A DNA stretch of 64,000 nucleotides from Corbicula japonica (Eukaryota > Mollusca > Bivalvia > Venerida > Cyrenidae), in assembly GCA_038501625.1 (NCBI GenBank), contig JAZAYU010000012.1:2728001-2792000 (forward strand). Reading direction: 5' to 3'. The notes under the pieces are model-generated. The model worked only from the letters and a program-made list of their open reading frames with translations, made no database searches and had not been told where the DNA came from. Below, piece by piece: positions 44,402-56,629 of this stretch (its first letter is position 1; each line of letters starts with the position of its first letter). A program made the position numbers and the translations under genes.

Positions 44402-46686
44402 CTGCGTATTTCACGCTGCCGGGCTGCTAGGTTGCATTCTTCACGCTGCCATACTGCTAGGCTGCGTATTTCACGCTGCCAGGCTACCTGACTGGGTACT
44501 TTGCGCTGCCAGGCTGCTAGGCTGCGTATTTTACGCTGCCAGACTGCTAGACTGCGTACTTCACGCTGACAGGCTACTAGGCTGCGTATTTTACGCTGCC
44601 AAGCTACTAGGCTGCGTACTTGGCGCTGCTAGGCTACAAGGCTGCGTATTTTACGCTGCCAGGCTACTAGGCTGCTTACTTGGCGCTGCCAGGCTGATAG
44701 GCTGCGTATTTTACGCTGCCAGGCTACTAGGAAGCGTACTTGGCGTGCCAGGCTGCTAGGCTGCGTATTTTACGCTGCAAGGCTACTAGGCTGCGTACTT
44801 GGCGCTGCTAGGCTGCTAGGCTGCTAGGTTGCGTATTTCACACTGCCAGGCTGCTAGACTGCGTACTTGGCGCTGCCAGGCTGCTAAGCTGCGTATTTTA
44901 CGCTGCCAGGCTGCTAGGCTGCGTACTTAACGCTGCCAGGCTATAAGGCTGCGTATTGTACGCTGCCATACTGCTAGGCTGCGCACTTCACGCTGCCAGA
45001 CTAGGCTGCGTATTTTACGCTGCCAGGCTGCTAGGCTGCGTATTTCACGCTGCAAGACTGCTAGTCTGCGTATTTTACGCTGCAAGGCTACTAGGCTCCG
45101 TACTTGGCGCTGCAAGGCTGCTAGGTTGCGTACTTCGCGCTGCCAGACTGCTAGGCTGCGTACTTCACGCTGCCAGGCTACTAGGCTGCGTATTTACGCT
45201 GCCAGGCTACTAGGCTGCGTACTTCACGCTGCCAGACTGCTAGGCTGCGTATTTACGCTGCCAGGCTACTAGGCTGCGTATTTCACGCTGCCAGACTGCT
45301 AGGCTGCGTACTTCACGCTGCCAGACTGCTAGGCTGCGTACTTCACGCTGCCAGACTGCTAGGCTGCGTATTTACGCTGCCAGGCTACTAGGCTGTGTAT
45401 TTCACGCTGCCAGACTGCTAGGCTGCGTATTTTACGCTGCCAGGCTACTAGGCTGCGTACTTGGCGCTGCCAGGCTGCTAGGCTGCGTATTTCACGCTGC
45501 CAGACTGCTAGTCTGCGTATTTTACGCTGCCAAGCTACTAGGCTGCGTATTTCACGCTGTCAGACTGCTAGTCTGCGTATTTTACGCGGCCAGGCTACTA
45601 GGCTGCGTACTTGGCGCTGCCAGGCTGCTAGGCTTCGTATTTTACCCCGGCAGACTGCTAGGCTGCGTACTTCACGCTGCCAGGCTACTAGGCTGCGTAC
45701 AACACGCTGCCAGACTGCTAGGCTGCGTATTTACGCTGCCAGACTGCTTGGCTGCGTACTTCACGCTACCAGACTGCTTAGGCTGCGTACTTCACGCTGC
45801 CAGACTAAAAGGCTGCGTTCTTTACGGCGCCAGACTTCTTGTCTACATTCTTCACGCTGTCAAGCTGCTAGGCTGCTTACTTGGCGCTGCCAGACTGCGA
45901 AGCTGCGTACTTCACGCTGCCAGACTGCTAGGCTACGTACTTGGCGCTGCCAGCCTGCTAGGCTGCGTACTTGGCGCTTCTAGGCTGCGTACTTCAAGCT
46001 GCTAGGCTGCGAACTTGGCGCTGCCAGACTGCTAAGATGCGTACTTTGCGCTGCCTGACTGCTAGGTTGCGTACTTCATGCTGCCAGACTGGCAGGCGAC
46101 TTGCTTGGCGCTGCCTGCCAGACTGCTAGGCTGCGTATTTGGCGCTGCTAGGCTGCGTACTTCGAGCTGCCAGGCTGCTAGGCTGCGTCCTTTGCGCTTT
46201 AAGACTGCTTGGCTGTGTACTTCACGCTGTCAGGCTGCTAGGTTTCGTACTTCACGCTGCCAGACTGCTAGGATGCGTACATGGCGCTGCTAGGCTGCGA
46301 ACTACACGCTGCCACACTGCTAGGATGCGTACATGGCGCTGCTAGGCTGCGTACACGCTGCCAGACTGCTAGGATGCGTACATGACGCTGCTAGGCTGCG
46401 TACTACACGCTGCCAGACTGCTAGGTTGCGTACTTCATGCTGCCAGACTCGCAGGCTACTTACTTGGCGCTGCCATACTGCTAGGCTGCGTACTTGGCGC
46501 TGCAAGGCTGCGTACTTCGAGCTGCCAGGCTGCTAGGCTGCGTACTTTGCGCTTTAAGACTCTTTGGCTGCGTACTTCACGCTGTCAGGCTGCTAGATTT
46601 CGTAATTCACGCTACCAGACTGCTCGGTTGCGTACTTCACGCTGCCAGACTGCTAGGATGCGTACTTCACGCTGCCAGACTGCTGG
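44402..46686. repeat. Minisatellite 2, 30-bp unit, about 76 copies
   Basis: Unit starts GCTGCGTACTTCACGCTGCC and ends AGACTGCTAG. It is GC-rich (about 60 percent) in an AT-rich region, with two CpG per unit. A 30-bp unit keeps frame, so the plus strand reads LLGCVLHAAR repeats and the minus strand QREVRSLAVW-type repeats, broken where units lose one base (TATTTACG variants). No start context, splice sites or domain supports a gene. Confidence 0.95.
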
Positions 46687-47028
46687 GTTATCATTCTTCT
46701 CTCCTAAATCGTCTACCAGGATACCGATTAAGATAAAAAAAAAATCTTACATATGGTCACCACAATCACGTTTGGAAGCCGTGGTGGAAATTGTAGCAAA
46801 TCAATAACTCGGCAAATACGTCTTCGAATTAAAGAAGAATTCAAAAACAATAACTACTTTATAGTGTTGAACCAGTTTATCTGCGTTTATTTAAAATATC
46901 GTAGAAGAAAATAAGAGAATCTTGCGAAGCAAATGCTGGATAATAAGCTGGCTTGTCACCTTTTTGGCCACAAACATTAATCATGTGCTCTCCTGGGTGA
47001 GAAAAGTTACCTTGTCCCATAATGATAA

Positions 47029-47166
47029 AACTGAGAATGGAAACCAGTCGCAAAACTCAAGGATATGATTGGCTGAAATAGTGACTGTTCGCCATTTCAG
47101 CCAATTAGATGATTGAGATATGAGACTGGTTTCTTATCTTCAGAACTGAACTGTTAGCCTAAGAAT
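47029..47166. mobile_element. Palindromic MITE family copy
   Basis: Arms with GATTGGCTGAAATAGTGACT and CGCCATTTCAGCCAATTAGA pair closely, and outer arms pair around AATGGAAACCAGTC / GAGACTGGTTTC. Diverged relative of the copies at 50614 and 62902. Confidence 0.75.
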
Positions 47167-47329
47167 AGTCGTTCTAATCAAGAGAGGTGTTCCTGTTTGC
47201 TACGTAGCGCCTCAATGCATTTTCTTTTTGTATATTTCCTTCAATTTTAAGATTCCCATTTCTTATGATGACATAAATAATGGATAAACATGTAAATGCA
47301 ATCTTTCTTTTGATAAGCTATGGTGAAAT

Positions 47330-48090
47330 ACTATTTTTTCTGAGTGAGGCTTTCCTATATAAACCAATTTTCTGAGTAAAGCTTTTTCAATATTTTTTTC
47401 TAAATTTGCTTTTTCCAGATAAACTTTATCCCAGATAAATCATTTAACTGAATGTCGCTTTTCAAGAAAACATCAACCTTTTTCTAAATGATTTTATCGA
47501 AAAAAAACAACATTTTTTCTGAATGTTCTCAGATTAAAATCAATTTTCTAAAGTGATTTCCCAGATAAATCCTTTACTGAATGTGGCATTTTTTCTGAAT
47601 AATTTTACCAGAAAATTAACATTTTTTATGAATGTGGCTTTCCCGTATAAATTAATTTTCATGAATGTAGCCGTCCCGATGAAACATTTCTTTGAATGTG
47701 GCTTTCTCAGATAAATCAATTTTTCATGAATGTAGTTTTCCCGATTTATTATTTCTCTGATTGTGGCTTTCCCAGATAAATCATTTCTCTGAATGTGGCT
47801 TTCCCAGATAAATCATTTCTCTGAATGTGGCTTTCCCAGATAAATCATTTCACTGAATGTGGCTTTCCCAGATAAATCATTTCTCTGAATGTGGTTTTCC
47901 AACATTAATCATATTTCTGAATGTAGCTTTCCCAGATAAATCATCTTTTTGAATGTGGCTTTCCCAGAAAAACAACTTTTATTCTGAGTTGCTTTCCTAG
48001 AAAAACAACATTTTTTCCGAGTAGTTTTACATTTCTCTGAATGTGGCTTTCCCAGATAAACCATTTTAAAATTGCTGAATGTGGCGATTG
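47330..48090. repeat. Minisatellite 3, 32-bp unit
   Basis: Best-preserved units (47760-47910) contain GAATGTGGCTTTCCCAGATA and AATCATTTCTCT at 32-bp spacing. Outer units are strongly diverged. The unit is not a multiple of three and no long frame results. Confidence 0.9.
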
Positions 48091-48443
48091 ATGAAGCCCG
48101 TGCGCGAACGCAGGGCTACATGGGACACGGAGAGCGCGAAGCGCGAAATACAAGTCATTCCAAATATCGAAACGACCTCTGTCAAAAAGTAGATGTGTAA
48201 GTCACTGTTAAAATGCGTGAAATGTTTTAGTTTGAACAATATTTATTGAGTGTCTCTACATAATGAAGCAAGAATTTTTCAACAATAAAACAAAATTCAT
48301 TGTAAAAGTAATCATTTAAAAGCCTGTTATTCAATACGTAGAACCGGATTAGAATTTAGAAAAGTTAATCTTTATTAAGTCTTAATGTTTTCAGTTTGCC
48401 AAAGCAAAATTTAACTTTAGTATAATGTCATGACAAATAAATT

Positions 48444-49084
48444 TTAAGCACGATGATGCACAACTGGATTAAACGAACAGACAGCGCAGGTGAGCTCCCA
48501 TCCTTTAACGTATGGTGGACATTTCAATGACCCACAATACGCTTCTACGAAAAACAGATATTTTCCTGAATCACTCGCCGACCCACCCTCCACTGTGTCA
48601 GGCTTGTCATCGACGCAAATATACTCTGCATTGTTTTTATGGATGGGGTTTTCCGTCATAAGATAGCCGCTGTACTCCAGTTTGTAGTCCTTGTCACAAA
48701 CGTTTCTTCCCGGAACCATGAGCACGTTTGTTCGTGGTATACGACACACTACGCAAGGAACATCTTGCCGAAACAGATTTTGTTGGAAGTTATACCCATC
48801 GGTATGGTATTCTGTTCCGTAGATGTTAGCTGAATATTGTTCTCCGTCAACGTGGTTATTCCACGTGGGACTGGAATGGAGGCACAAATAGTTAGCCCCA
48901 GATCCAGTGTGATGGTGATACGCCCCTGCGGTGTATCCTTCGTATACAAGGGCGGACCCGTTAGGACATGTCGAGCGTCCCCAGCGAACGTAACTGGAGC
49001 CGTCAGTTGTCCGTTGCAGAGAGGCCAACGTCCCCTGAAGAGTAGCCAACGAAGATTTCAGCTCCTTTATAGATGTCTCCCCAG
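48444..49084 (-). CDS. Exon 2 of short-chain collagen C4-like gene
   Basis: Starts after acceptor TTATTCAG, enters in phase 1, and stops at TGA/TAA before 48443. It carries the second half of the coiled coil and the whole cysteine-rich domain. Confidence 0.9.
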
Positions 49085-49756
49085 CTGAATAATAAAAAAG
49101 AAATTTTTGTCAACGTAGATAATAAAGGTGTTACGCTGAGGCCATCGTTGTTTTGCCCATTCGACCTATTCGACGAGACCATAAAAATCGGAAAACACGA
49201 TGCAAGATAGCGAAGCAACGATGGTCCCAACGGAGCACCGTACATAGTTAAGACAAATATTTATCAACGGGCATTACAAAACTCCGTCACCTTCAAATGC
49301 GGTGGTAAAAAAAGACGCGGTGGATAAAGATGATATGATGATTTTATATTTTTACTATTATTCGCAGGAAAAAAATCTGTTTTAATCCCCTTTGAACACA
49401 AAAAAACTCGCACATAATAGATGGAGTTAGGAAATTATCATGGTCGGATTAGTTTTGCCAATGTTAAGCTGAAACTTGTTGCCTAAAGATATCAAAGCTT
49501 GGTGAAAATAAGAAAACTTAAAATATTGAACACAAATTCTTATGGATATAAGATTCAATAAATATCATTACAAACCATCAATTCTTTTAGTTTTCTCTTC
49601 CAACGCTGCAAGTTTTTGTAGCACATTGTACTCGTACTCGAACCGGTTATAGCCGGTTTGATCTTCGGTTAGAACACCATAACCGAAGGCAATGTATCCA
49701 CAGAGCGCAAACTGTAATACGTGCATATTCCACTGTAGCGAAATCGCATCTACCAC
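48444..49756 (-). CDS. Short-chain collagen C4-like secreted protein (2 exons)
   Basis: Exons 49756-49576 and 49084-48444 on the minus strand have donor GATG|GTTTGT, acceptor TTATTCAG, and join in phase 1 to give 822 nt and 273 residues. The N-terminus holds a signal peptide, most plausibly from the second ATG at 49726 (MHVLQFALCGYIAFGYG). Residues about 35-85 form a heptad-rich coiled coil (LQKLAALEEKTKRID, SIKELKSSLATLQGTL). The rest is the cysteine-rich C-terminal domain of the mollusc proteins annotated as short-chain collagen C4-like: YVRWGRSTCPNGSALVY, GANYLCL, VPCVVCR, MVPGRNVC, GYLM, EYICVD, FVEAYCGSLKCPPYV and LTCAVC. No Gly-X-Y stretch is present. Such proteins are found in mantle, byssus and haemocytes; the role here is unknown. 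AATAAA lies about 70 nt past the stop. Confidence 0.88.
49576..49756 (-). CDS. Exon 1 of short-chain collagen C4-like gene
   Basis: 181 nt from ATG to donor, phase 1. It carries the signal peptide and first heptads. The inner ATG at 49726 places the hydrophobic core closer to the N-terminus, as usual for a signal peptide. Confidence 0.8.
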
Positions 49757-50613
49757 TGATGAAGTATCACCGAAACACTACCGATATTTGGCAAGTGGAT
49801 GAATACAAAATATTTTTTCAAACAAGAATTGAAATACCGGAAGATAATTCAAAGATAAACCACTATGATAATTTTTTGTGTTGAACAGAGTTGTTTTTTG
49901 TTTTAAAACATTGAGGAAAACAATGCAATAAAAATCCTAAACCAAGACAATACAACTTAAAATAAAGATTCCTATCAGTTGTTTTCTTTTTATAACCAAA
50001 ACAAATATTTTGCAGTTTCAGCGAAGTTTTGAAACCTTTTGGGGAAATAATGTTAACGAGTGCTTTGTTTATGTACGTAATTTCTGTTTGAACTCTTTCA
50101 TACACTGCCTAAGTAGGAGCAAATAAATGTTACAAATTTTGAAACTAACATGAAAAATTATAAAATTTAAAAATAAGAGTCATCCATGTCCGGAGGTAAA
50201 TAAAAACAAATATCATCAAGAGGAAAGCATATGGCATTAGATAACGATCAGACTTTAGAGAAGGATGAAAACGTTCGAAAATTTACAAAATCTGCCATAT
50301 TTATCCAACTCAAATAAAGTTTTTGCTTAACTTTAACCATATACGTTGTTGTTGTTTTTTCTATTTTCGCTCGGAACCGGAACAGTGGTTGCCATTGATA
50401 TTAACTGGAAACATTTTCCTTGGATATTGCAGTCACCCTTTAAGCCTAAAAACGGCAGTTAGAGTTAAGGTATTTTAGCATACAAACTGAAGTGTACTTA
50501 GTTTTACAGCTGGATCTCTTGTATGAATTTGGTGGAAATTTCTTTTTTTTTAATTAAAAGGTTGTAGACGGGATCAAAAGATCACGAAACTTGAGGTTGG
50601 GGACCAGTCTGAA

Positions 50614-50765
50614 AACCCTGAGCTGAAGGTTATAAAGCTGATATTGGAAACCAGTCTCAAATCTCAAGCATCTGATTGGCTGAAATAAATGGCGACTGGT
50701 CGCCATTTCAGCCAATCAGATGCTTGAAATTTGAGACTGGTTTCCATGCTCAGTTTTATAACCTT
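50614..50765. mobile_element. Palindromic MITE family, best copy
   Basis: Two arms of about 70 bp pair nearly perfectly: AACCAGTCTCAAATCTCAAG and CATCTGATTGGCTGAAAT against ATTTCAGCCAATCAGATG and CTTGAAATTTGAGACTGGTT. The centre is GGCGACTGGTCGCC. Outer parts AGCTGAAGGTTATAAAGCTG and CAGTTTTATAACCTTGGGCA pair loosely. Confidence 0.9.
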
Positions 50766-50930
50766 GGGCACAAGTATTCCATTGATACATTTGATGACTT
50801 AATTGCCTTAAATTCAGCCAAACAAATGCTTCAAATTGAAGTCTGGTCTTGATTCCTGACATTTCTTGCTGGAAAAACTGGAAGAATGATTGTTAGCAAA
50901 TTTAGACAACTCAATAAAATAGCTAAGATG

Positions 50931-53900
50931 CAATGGGCCCAACACAAAAACTAGCCAACAAAAGCGTGGGCACAACACAAGGACTAGCCAACATTAGCGT
51001 GGGTCCAACACAAGGACTAGCCGACATTAGCGTGGGTCCAACACAAGGACTAGCCAACATTAGCGTTGGTCTAACACAAGGACTAGCCGACATTAGCGTG
51101 GGCCCAAAACGAGGACTAGCCGACATTAGCGTGGGCCCAACACAAAGACTAGCCAACATTAGCGTGGGCCCAACACAAGGACTAGCCGACATTAGCGTGG
51201 GCCCAACACAAGGACTAGCCGACAGCGTGGGCCAAACACAAGGACTAGCCGACAATAGTGTGGGCACAACACAAGAACTAGCCAATATTAGCGTGGGCCC
51301 AACACAAGGACTAGCCGACATTAGCGTGGGCCAAACACAAGGATTAGCCAACATTAGCGTGGGCGGAACACATGGACTAGCCGACATAAGCATGAACCAA
51401 CAAGGACTAGCCGACAATAGCGTGGGTCCAACACAAGGACTAGCCGACATTAGCGTGGGCCCAACACAAGAACTAGCCAACATAAGCGTCGGCCCAACAC
51501 AAGGACTAGCCAACATTAGCGTGGGCCCACAAGGACAAGCCGACATTAGCGTGGGTCCAACACAAGGATTTGCCGACATTAGCGTGGGCCCAACACAAGG
51601 ACTAGTCGACATAAGCGTGGGCCCAACAAGGATTAGCCAACATTAGCGTGGGTCCAACACAAGGACCAGCCAACCTTAGCGTGGGCCCAACACAAGGGCT
51701 GTCCGACATTAGCGTGATTCCAACACAAGGACTAGCCTACATTAGCGTAGGCCCACAAGGACTAGGACTAGCCGACATTAGCCAGGGTCCAACACAAGGA
51801 CTAGCCGACATTAGCGTGGGTCCAACACAAGGACTAGCCAACATTAGCGTGTGTCCAAAACAAAGACAAGCCGACATTAGCGTGGGCCCAACACAAGGAC
51901 TAGCCGACATTAGTCTGGGCCCAACACAAAGACGAGCTGACATTAGCGTGGGCCCAACACAAAAACTTGCCGATATTAGTCTGGGCCCACACAAAGACTA
52001 GCCGACATTAGCGTGGGTCCAAAACAAAGACTAGCCGACATAAGCGTGGATCTTACACAAAATCTAGCCGACTTAAGCGTTTGTTCAAAACAAAGACTAG
52101 CCGACATAAGCGTGGGCCCGACACAAAGACTAGCCGACATTAGCTTGGGCCCAACACAAAGATTAGCCGACATTAGCGTGGAGCCAACACGAAGACTAGC
52201 ACACATTAGCGTGGGCCTAAAACAAAGCTTTGTCGACATTACTCTGGGCCCAAAACAAAGACTAGCCGACATTAGCGTTGGTCCAACACAAAGACTAGCC
52301 GACATAAGCGTGGGCAAAACACAAGGACTAGCCGACATTAGCGTTGGACCAACAAAAAGACTAGCCGAAATTAGCGTGGCCCAACACAAGGACTAGCCGA
52401 CATTAGCGTGGCCCCAACACAAGGACTAGCCGACATTAGCGTAGCCCACAAGGACTAGCCGACATTAGCAGGAGTCCAACACTAGAACTAGCCGACATTA
52501 GCGTGGGCCCAACACAAGGACTAGCCAACAATAGCGTGGGCCCAATTCAAAGACTAGCCGACATAAGCGTGGGCCTAACACAAGGGCTGGCCGACATTAG
52601 CGTGGGTCCAAAACAAGGACTAGCCAACATCAGCGTGGGCCCAACACAAGGACTAGCCGACATTAGCGTGGGTCCAACACAAAGACTAGCTGACATTAGC
52701 GTGGGTCCAACACAAGGATTTGCCGACATTAGCGTGGATCCAATACAAGGACTAGTCGACATAAGCGTGGGCCCAACAAGGACTAGCCAACATTAGCGTG
52801 GGTTCAACACAAGGACCAGCCAACATTAGCGTGGGTCCAACACAAGGACTAGCCGACATTAGCGTAGGCCCACAAGGACTAGGACTTTCCGACATTATCC
52901 AGGGTCCAACACAAGGACTAGCCAAATTTAGCGTGTGTCCAAAACAAAGACAAGCCGACATTAGTGTGGGCCCAACACAAGGACTAGCCGACATTAGTCT
53001 GGGCCCAACACAAAGACTAGCTGACATTAGCGTGGGTCCAAAACAAAGACTAGCCGACATTAGCGTGGGCCCAACACAAGGACTAGCCGACATTAGCGTG
53101 GGCCAAACACAAAGACTAGCCAACATTAGCGTGGGCCCAACACAAAGACTTGCCGATATTAGTCTGGGCCCACACAAAGACTAACCGACATTAGCGTGGG
53201 TCCAAAACAAAGACTAGCCGACATAAGCGTGGGTCTTACACAAAATCTAGCCGACATTAGCGTTTGTCCAAAACAAAGACTAGCCGACATTAGCGCTTTC
53301 CGACACAAAGACTAGCCGGCATTAGCGTGGGCCCAACACAAAGACTAGCCGACATTGGCGTGGGCCCAACACAAACACTAGCCGACATTAACGTGGGCCC
53401 AACTCAAAGACTAGCCGACATAAGCGTGGGCCCGACACAAAGACTAGCCGACATTAGCTTGGGCCCAACACAAAGACTAGCCGACATTAGCGTGGAGCCA
53501 ACACGAAGACTAGCAGACATTAGCGTGGGCCCAAAACAAAGCTTTGTCGACATAACTCTGGGCCCAAAACAAAGACTAGCCGACATTAGCGTTGGTCCAA
53601 CACAAAGACTAGCCGACATTAGCGTGGGCCCAACACAAAGACTAGCCGAAATTAGCGTGGGCCCAACACAAGGACTAGCCGACATTAGCGTGGCCCCAAC
53701 ACAAGGACTAGCTGACATTAGCGTAGCCCACAAGGACTAGCCGACATTAGCAGGGGTCCAACACAAGAACTAGCCGACATTAGCGTGGGCCCAACACAAG
53801 GACTAGCCAACATTAGCGTGGGCTCAATTCAAGGACTAGCCGACATTAGCGTGGCCCCAACACAAGGACTAGCTGACATTAGCGTAGCCCACAAGGACTA

Positions 53901-55383
53901 GCCGACATTAGCAGGGGTCCAACACAAGAACTAGCCGACATTAGCGTGGGCCCAACACAAGGACTAGCCAACATTAGCGTGGGCTCAATTCAAAGACTAG
54001 CCGACATTAGCGTGGGCCCAACACAAGGGCTGGCTGACATTAGCGTGGGTCCAAAACAAGGACTAGCCAACATCAGCGTGGGCCCAACACAAGGACTAGC
54101 CGACATGATCGTGGGTCCAACACAAAGACTAGCTGACATTAGAGTGGGTCCAACACAAGGACTAGCCGACATTAGCGTGGGCCCAACACAAGGACTAGTC
54201 GACATAAGCGTGGCCCCAACACGGACTAGCCAACATTAGCATGGGTCCAACACAATGACTAGCCATCATTAGCGTGGGCCCAACACAAGGACTAGCCGAC
54301 ATTAGCGTGGGTCCAACACAAGGACTAGCCGACATTAGCGTAGGCCCACAAGGACTAGTCGACATTAGCGTGGGCCCAACACAAATACTAGCCAACATTA
54401 GCGTGGGTCCAACACAAGGACTAGCCGACATTAGCGTGGGTCCAACACAAGGACTAGCCAACATTAGCGTGTGCCCAAAACAAAGACAAACCGACATTAG
54501 CGTGGGCCCAACACAAGGACTAGCCGACATTAGTCTGGGCAAAACACAAAGACTAGCCGACATTAGCGCGGGTCCAAAACAAAGACTAGCTGAGATTAGC
54601 GTGGGTCCAACACAAGGACTAGCCGACATTAGCGTGGGCCCAACACAAAGACTATCCGACATCAGCGTGGGCCCAACACAAAGACTTGCCGATATTAGTC
54701 TGGGCCCACACAGACTAGCTGACATTAGCGTGGTCCACAAGGACTAACCGACAATAGCAGGGCTCCAACACAAGAACTAGGCGACATTAGCGTGGGCCCA
54801 ACACAAGGACTAGCCAACATTAGCGTGGGCCCAACACAAAGACTAGCCGACATTAGCGTAGGCCCAACACAAGGGCTGGCTGACATTAGCGTGGGTCCAA
54901 AACAAGGACTAGCCAACATCAGCATGGGCCCAACACAAGGACTAGCCGACATTAGCGTGGTTCCAACACAAGGACTAGCTGACATTAGCGTGGGCCCAAC
55001 ACAAGGACTAGCCAACATAAGCGTGGCCCCAACACAAGGACAAGCTGACATTAGCATGGGTCCACAAGGACTAGCCGTCATTAGCAGTGATCCAACACAA
55101 GGACTAGCCGACATAAGCGTGGGCCCAACACAAGGACTAGCCAACATAAGCGTAGGCCCAACACAAAGACTAGCCGATATTAGCGTGGGCCCAACACAAG
55201 GACTAGCCAACATTAGCGTGAGTCCAACACAAGGACTAGCCGACAGCGTGGGTCCAACACAAGGACTATCCAACATTAGCGTGGGACCAACACAAGGACT
55301 AGCCAACATTAGCGTGGGACAAACACAAGGACTAGCCGACATAAGCATAGGCCCAACACAAGGACTAGCCAACATTAGCGTGT
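50931..55383. repeat. Minisatellite 4, 33-bp unit, about 135 copies
   Basis: Unit starts GGGCCCAACACAAGGACTAG and ends CCGACATTAGCGT. GC-rich (about 58 percent) with two CpG per unit. The plus strand reads GPTQGLADISV repeats, the minus strand MSASPCVGPTL repeats, each open for 100-237 codons until a unit loses one or two bases or gains a stop. A higher-order pattern shows: the block ending SVGPTRTSQH ends at 51646, 52796 and 54239, followed each time by a GPTQGPAN/GPQGLGL-type block. I read it as satellite, not a gene. Confidence 0.95.
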
Positions 55384-55458
55384 GAAGTTAATTTTTTACT
55401 GTCCGTGTATTATTCGAAATCGACAAGCGAAGCTTGACTATTCTTCACTCGTTTATCT

Positions 55459-55480
55459 CGGCTAGTCCTTGTGTTGGGCC
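55459..55480 (-). repeat. Isolated inverted unit of the 33-bp satellite
   Basis: GGCTAGTCCTTGTGTTGGGC is the exact reverse complement of the unit core, about 75 bp beyond the array's end. Confidence 0.9.
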
Positions 55481-56629
55481 CTTTGTTATGTCTTAACGTG
55501 TATCTAAAACATAACAGACGAACTTGCTCAATTTCACATACAATAATTTTTGGTGCGATTTTTTGTAATCTCGAAAAAAAAAATTATCTGGCAAAACGAT
55601 GAGTCGACATAGCAACAACACGATAATGCGAAATTCAGTTAGTACACATCCGTAAATACCACAAAACACTCCATACAGCAAAACACTCCATACAGCACTG
55701 TGGTACAGACTTTATCGTCTGGACGTATCGTTTCGCAGTGTTGTTGCATTGACTTGTGTTAATGGACAGCCGAAGACAACAGCCTGTGAATCAATTGTCG
55801 TCATACGGCGTAAAATACGACATATAATGGCTTTGAAATCCTTTTTACATCAGCCACGACAGTTCGTGTCTATGAAATCTTTATTGACATCATACATATG
55901 TACAACTTAAAGTATAATTCAAGAAATGTAAGCATTGATTTTATTTTCAAGTATGTGATTTATATACAATATATTTAAAACAATGCGTAGTTGTTTCTTT
56001 ATTATATGACTATATTAAATTTTGATGAAATTTCAGATCAGCTTTAAATTGCATCAAATTGTACAAACATTGATACATTGTCTACGGTGATACATTTACT
56101 TCGTCTCCTCTGAATCTAATGTTCGATAGTTAATTAAAAATAACCTTATGAATCTAAAGGCAAACAGTGTAGATCATGATCAGACGACACGGATGTGTCG
56201 GCTGATATGGGGATCTACAATGTATGTCATGGGATAACAGCCATATCCCACGGGGTAGTTAAGATATATTACATTTAATTTACTTGTAATTTCACACATT
56301 ACAGCTCAGTTTAATCAGTTCTGTAATGATTAAAACGATATACATGTACATATATCTCCGACCAGTGACTGTAGACTCGTATTATATTCAGCATTTTGTT
56401 ATAAACATACAACGTTTTAATAAAAAAAGAACGAGTAAAACAATTAAAATGATTTATATTAATTCACTTTGCAAATTAAATTTAGGGTCAATAATAGAAT
56501 CTTGTTTGAAAAAAAAATCTTAAATCATCCTTAAATTTCGATTGTGTTTGAAGTAAAATAAGTTTTAAGTCTATAAAATGGTTTATCTCCAGTTAAGATC
56601 TTATGTGACCCAGGATTTTTGTAAAGTGT
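55481..56629. other. Intergenic between minisatellites
   Basis: A 17-bp tandem doublet (AAAACACTCCATACAGC) lies at 55664-55697. No gene seen. Confidence 0.4.

Noticed and set aside
43895..48090. CRISPR-like array
   Set aside because: Units follow one another without unique spacers and the DNA is plainly eukaryotic; these are minisatellites.
48639..49088. Plus-strand frames opposite the collagen C4-like gene
   Set aside because: Shadows of the real minus-strand coding sequence.
50933..51646. 237-codon repetitive protein
   Set aside because: The 33-bp unit has no stop and is divisible by three, so long frames arise on both strands automatically; no start context, introns or unique domains.
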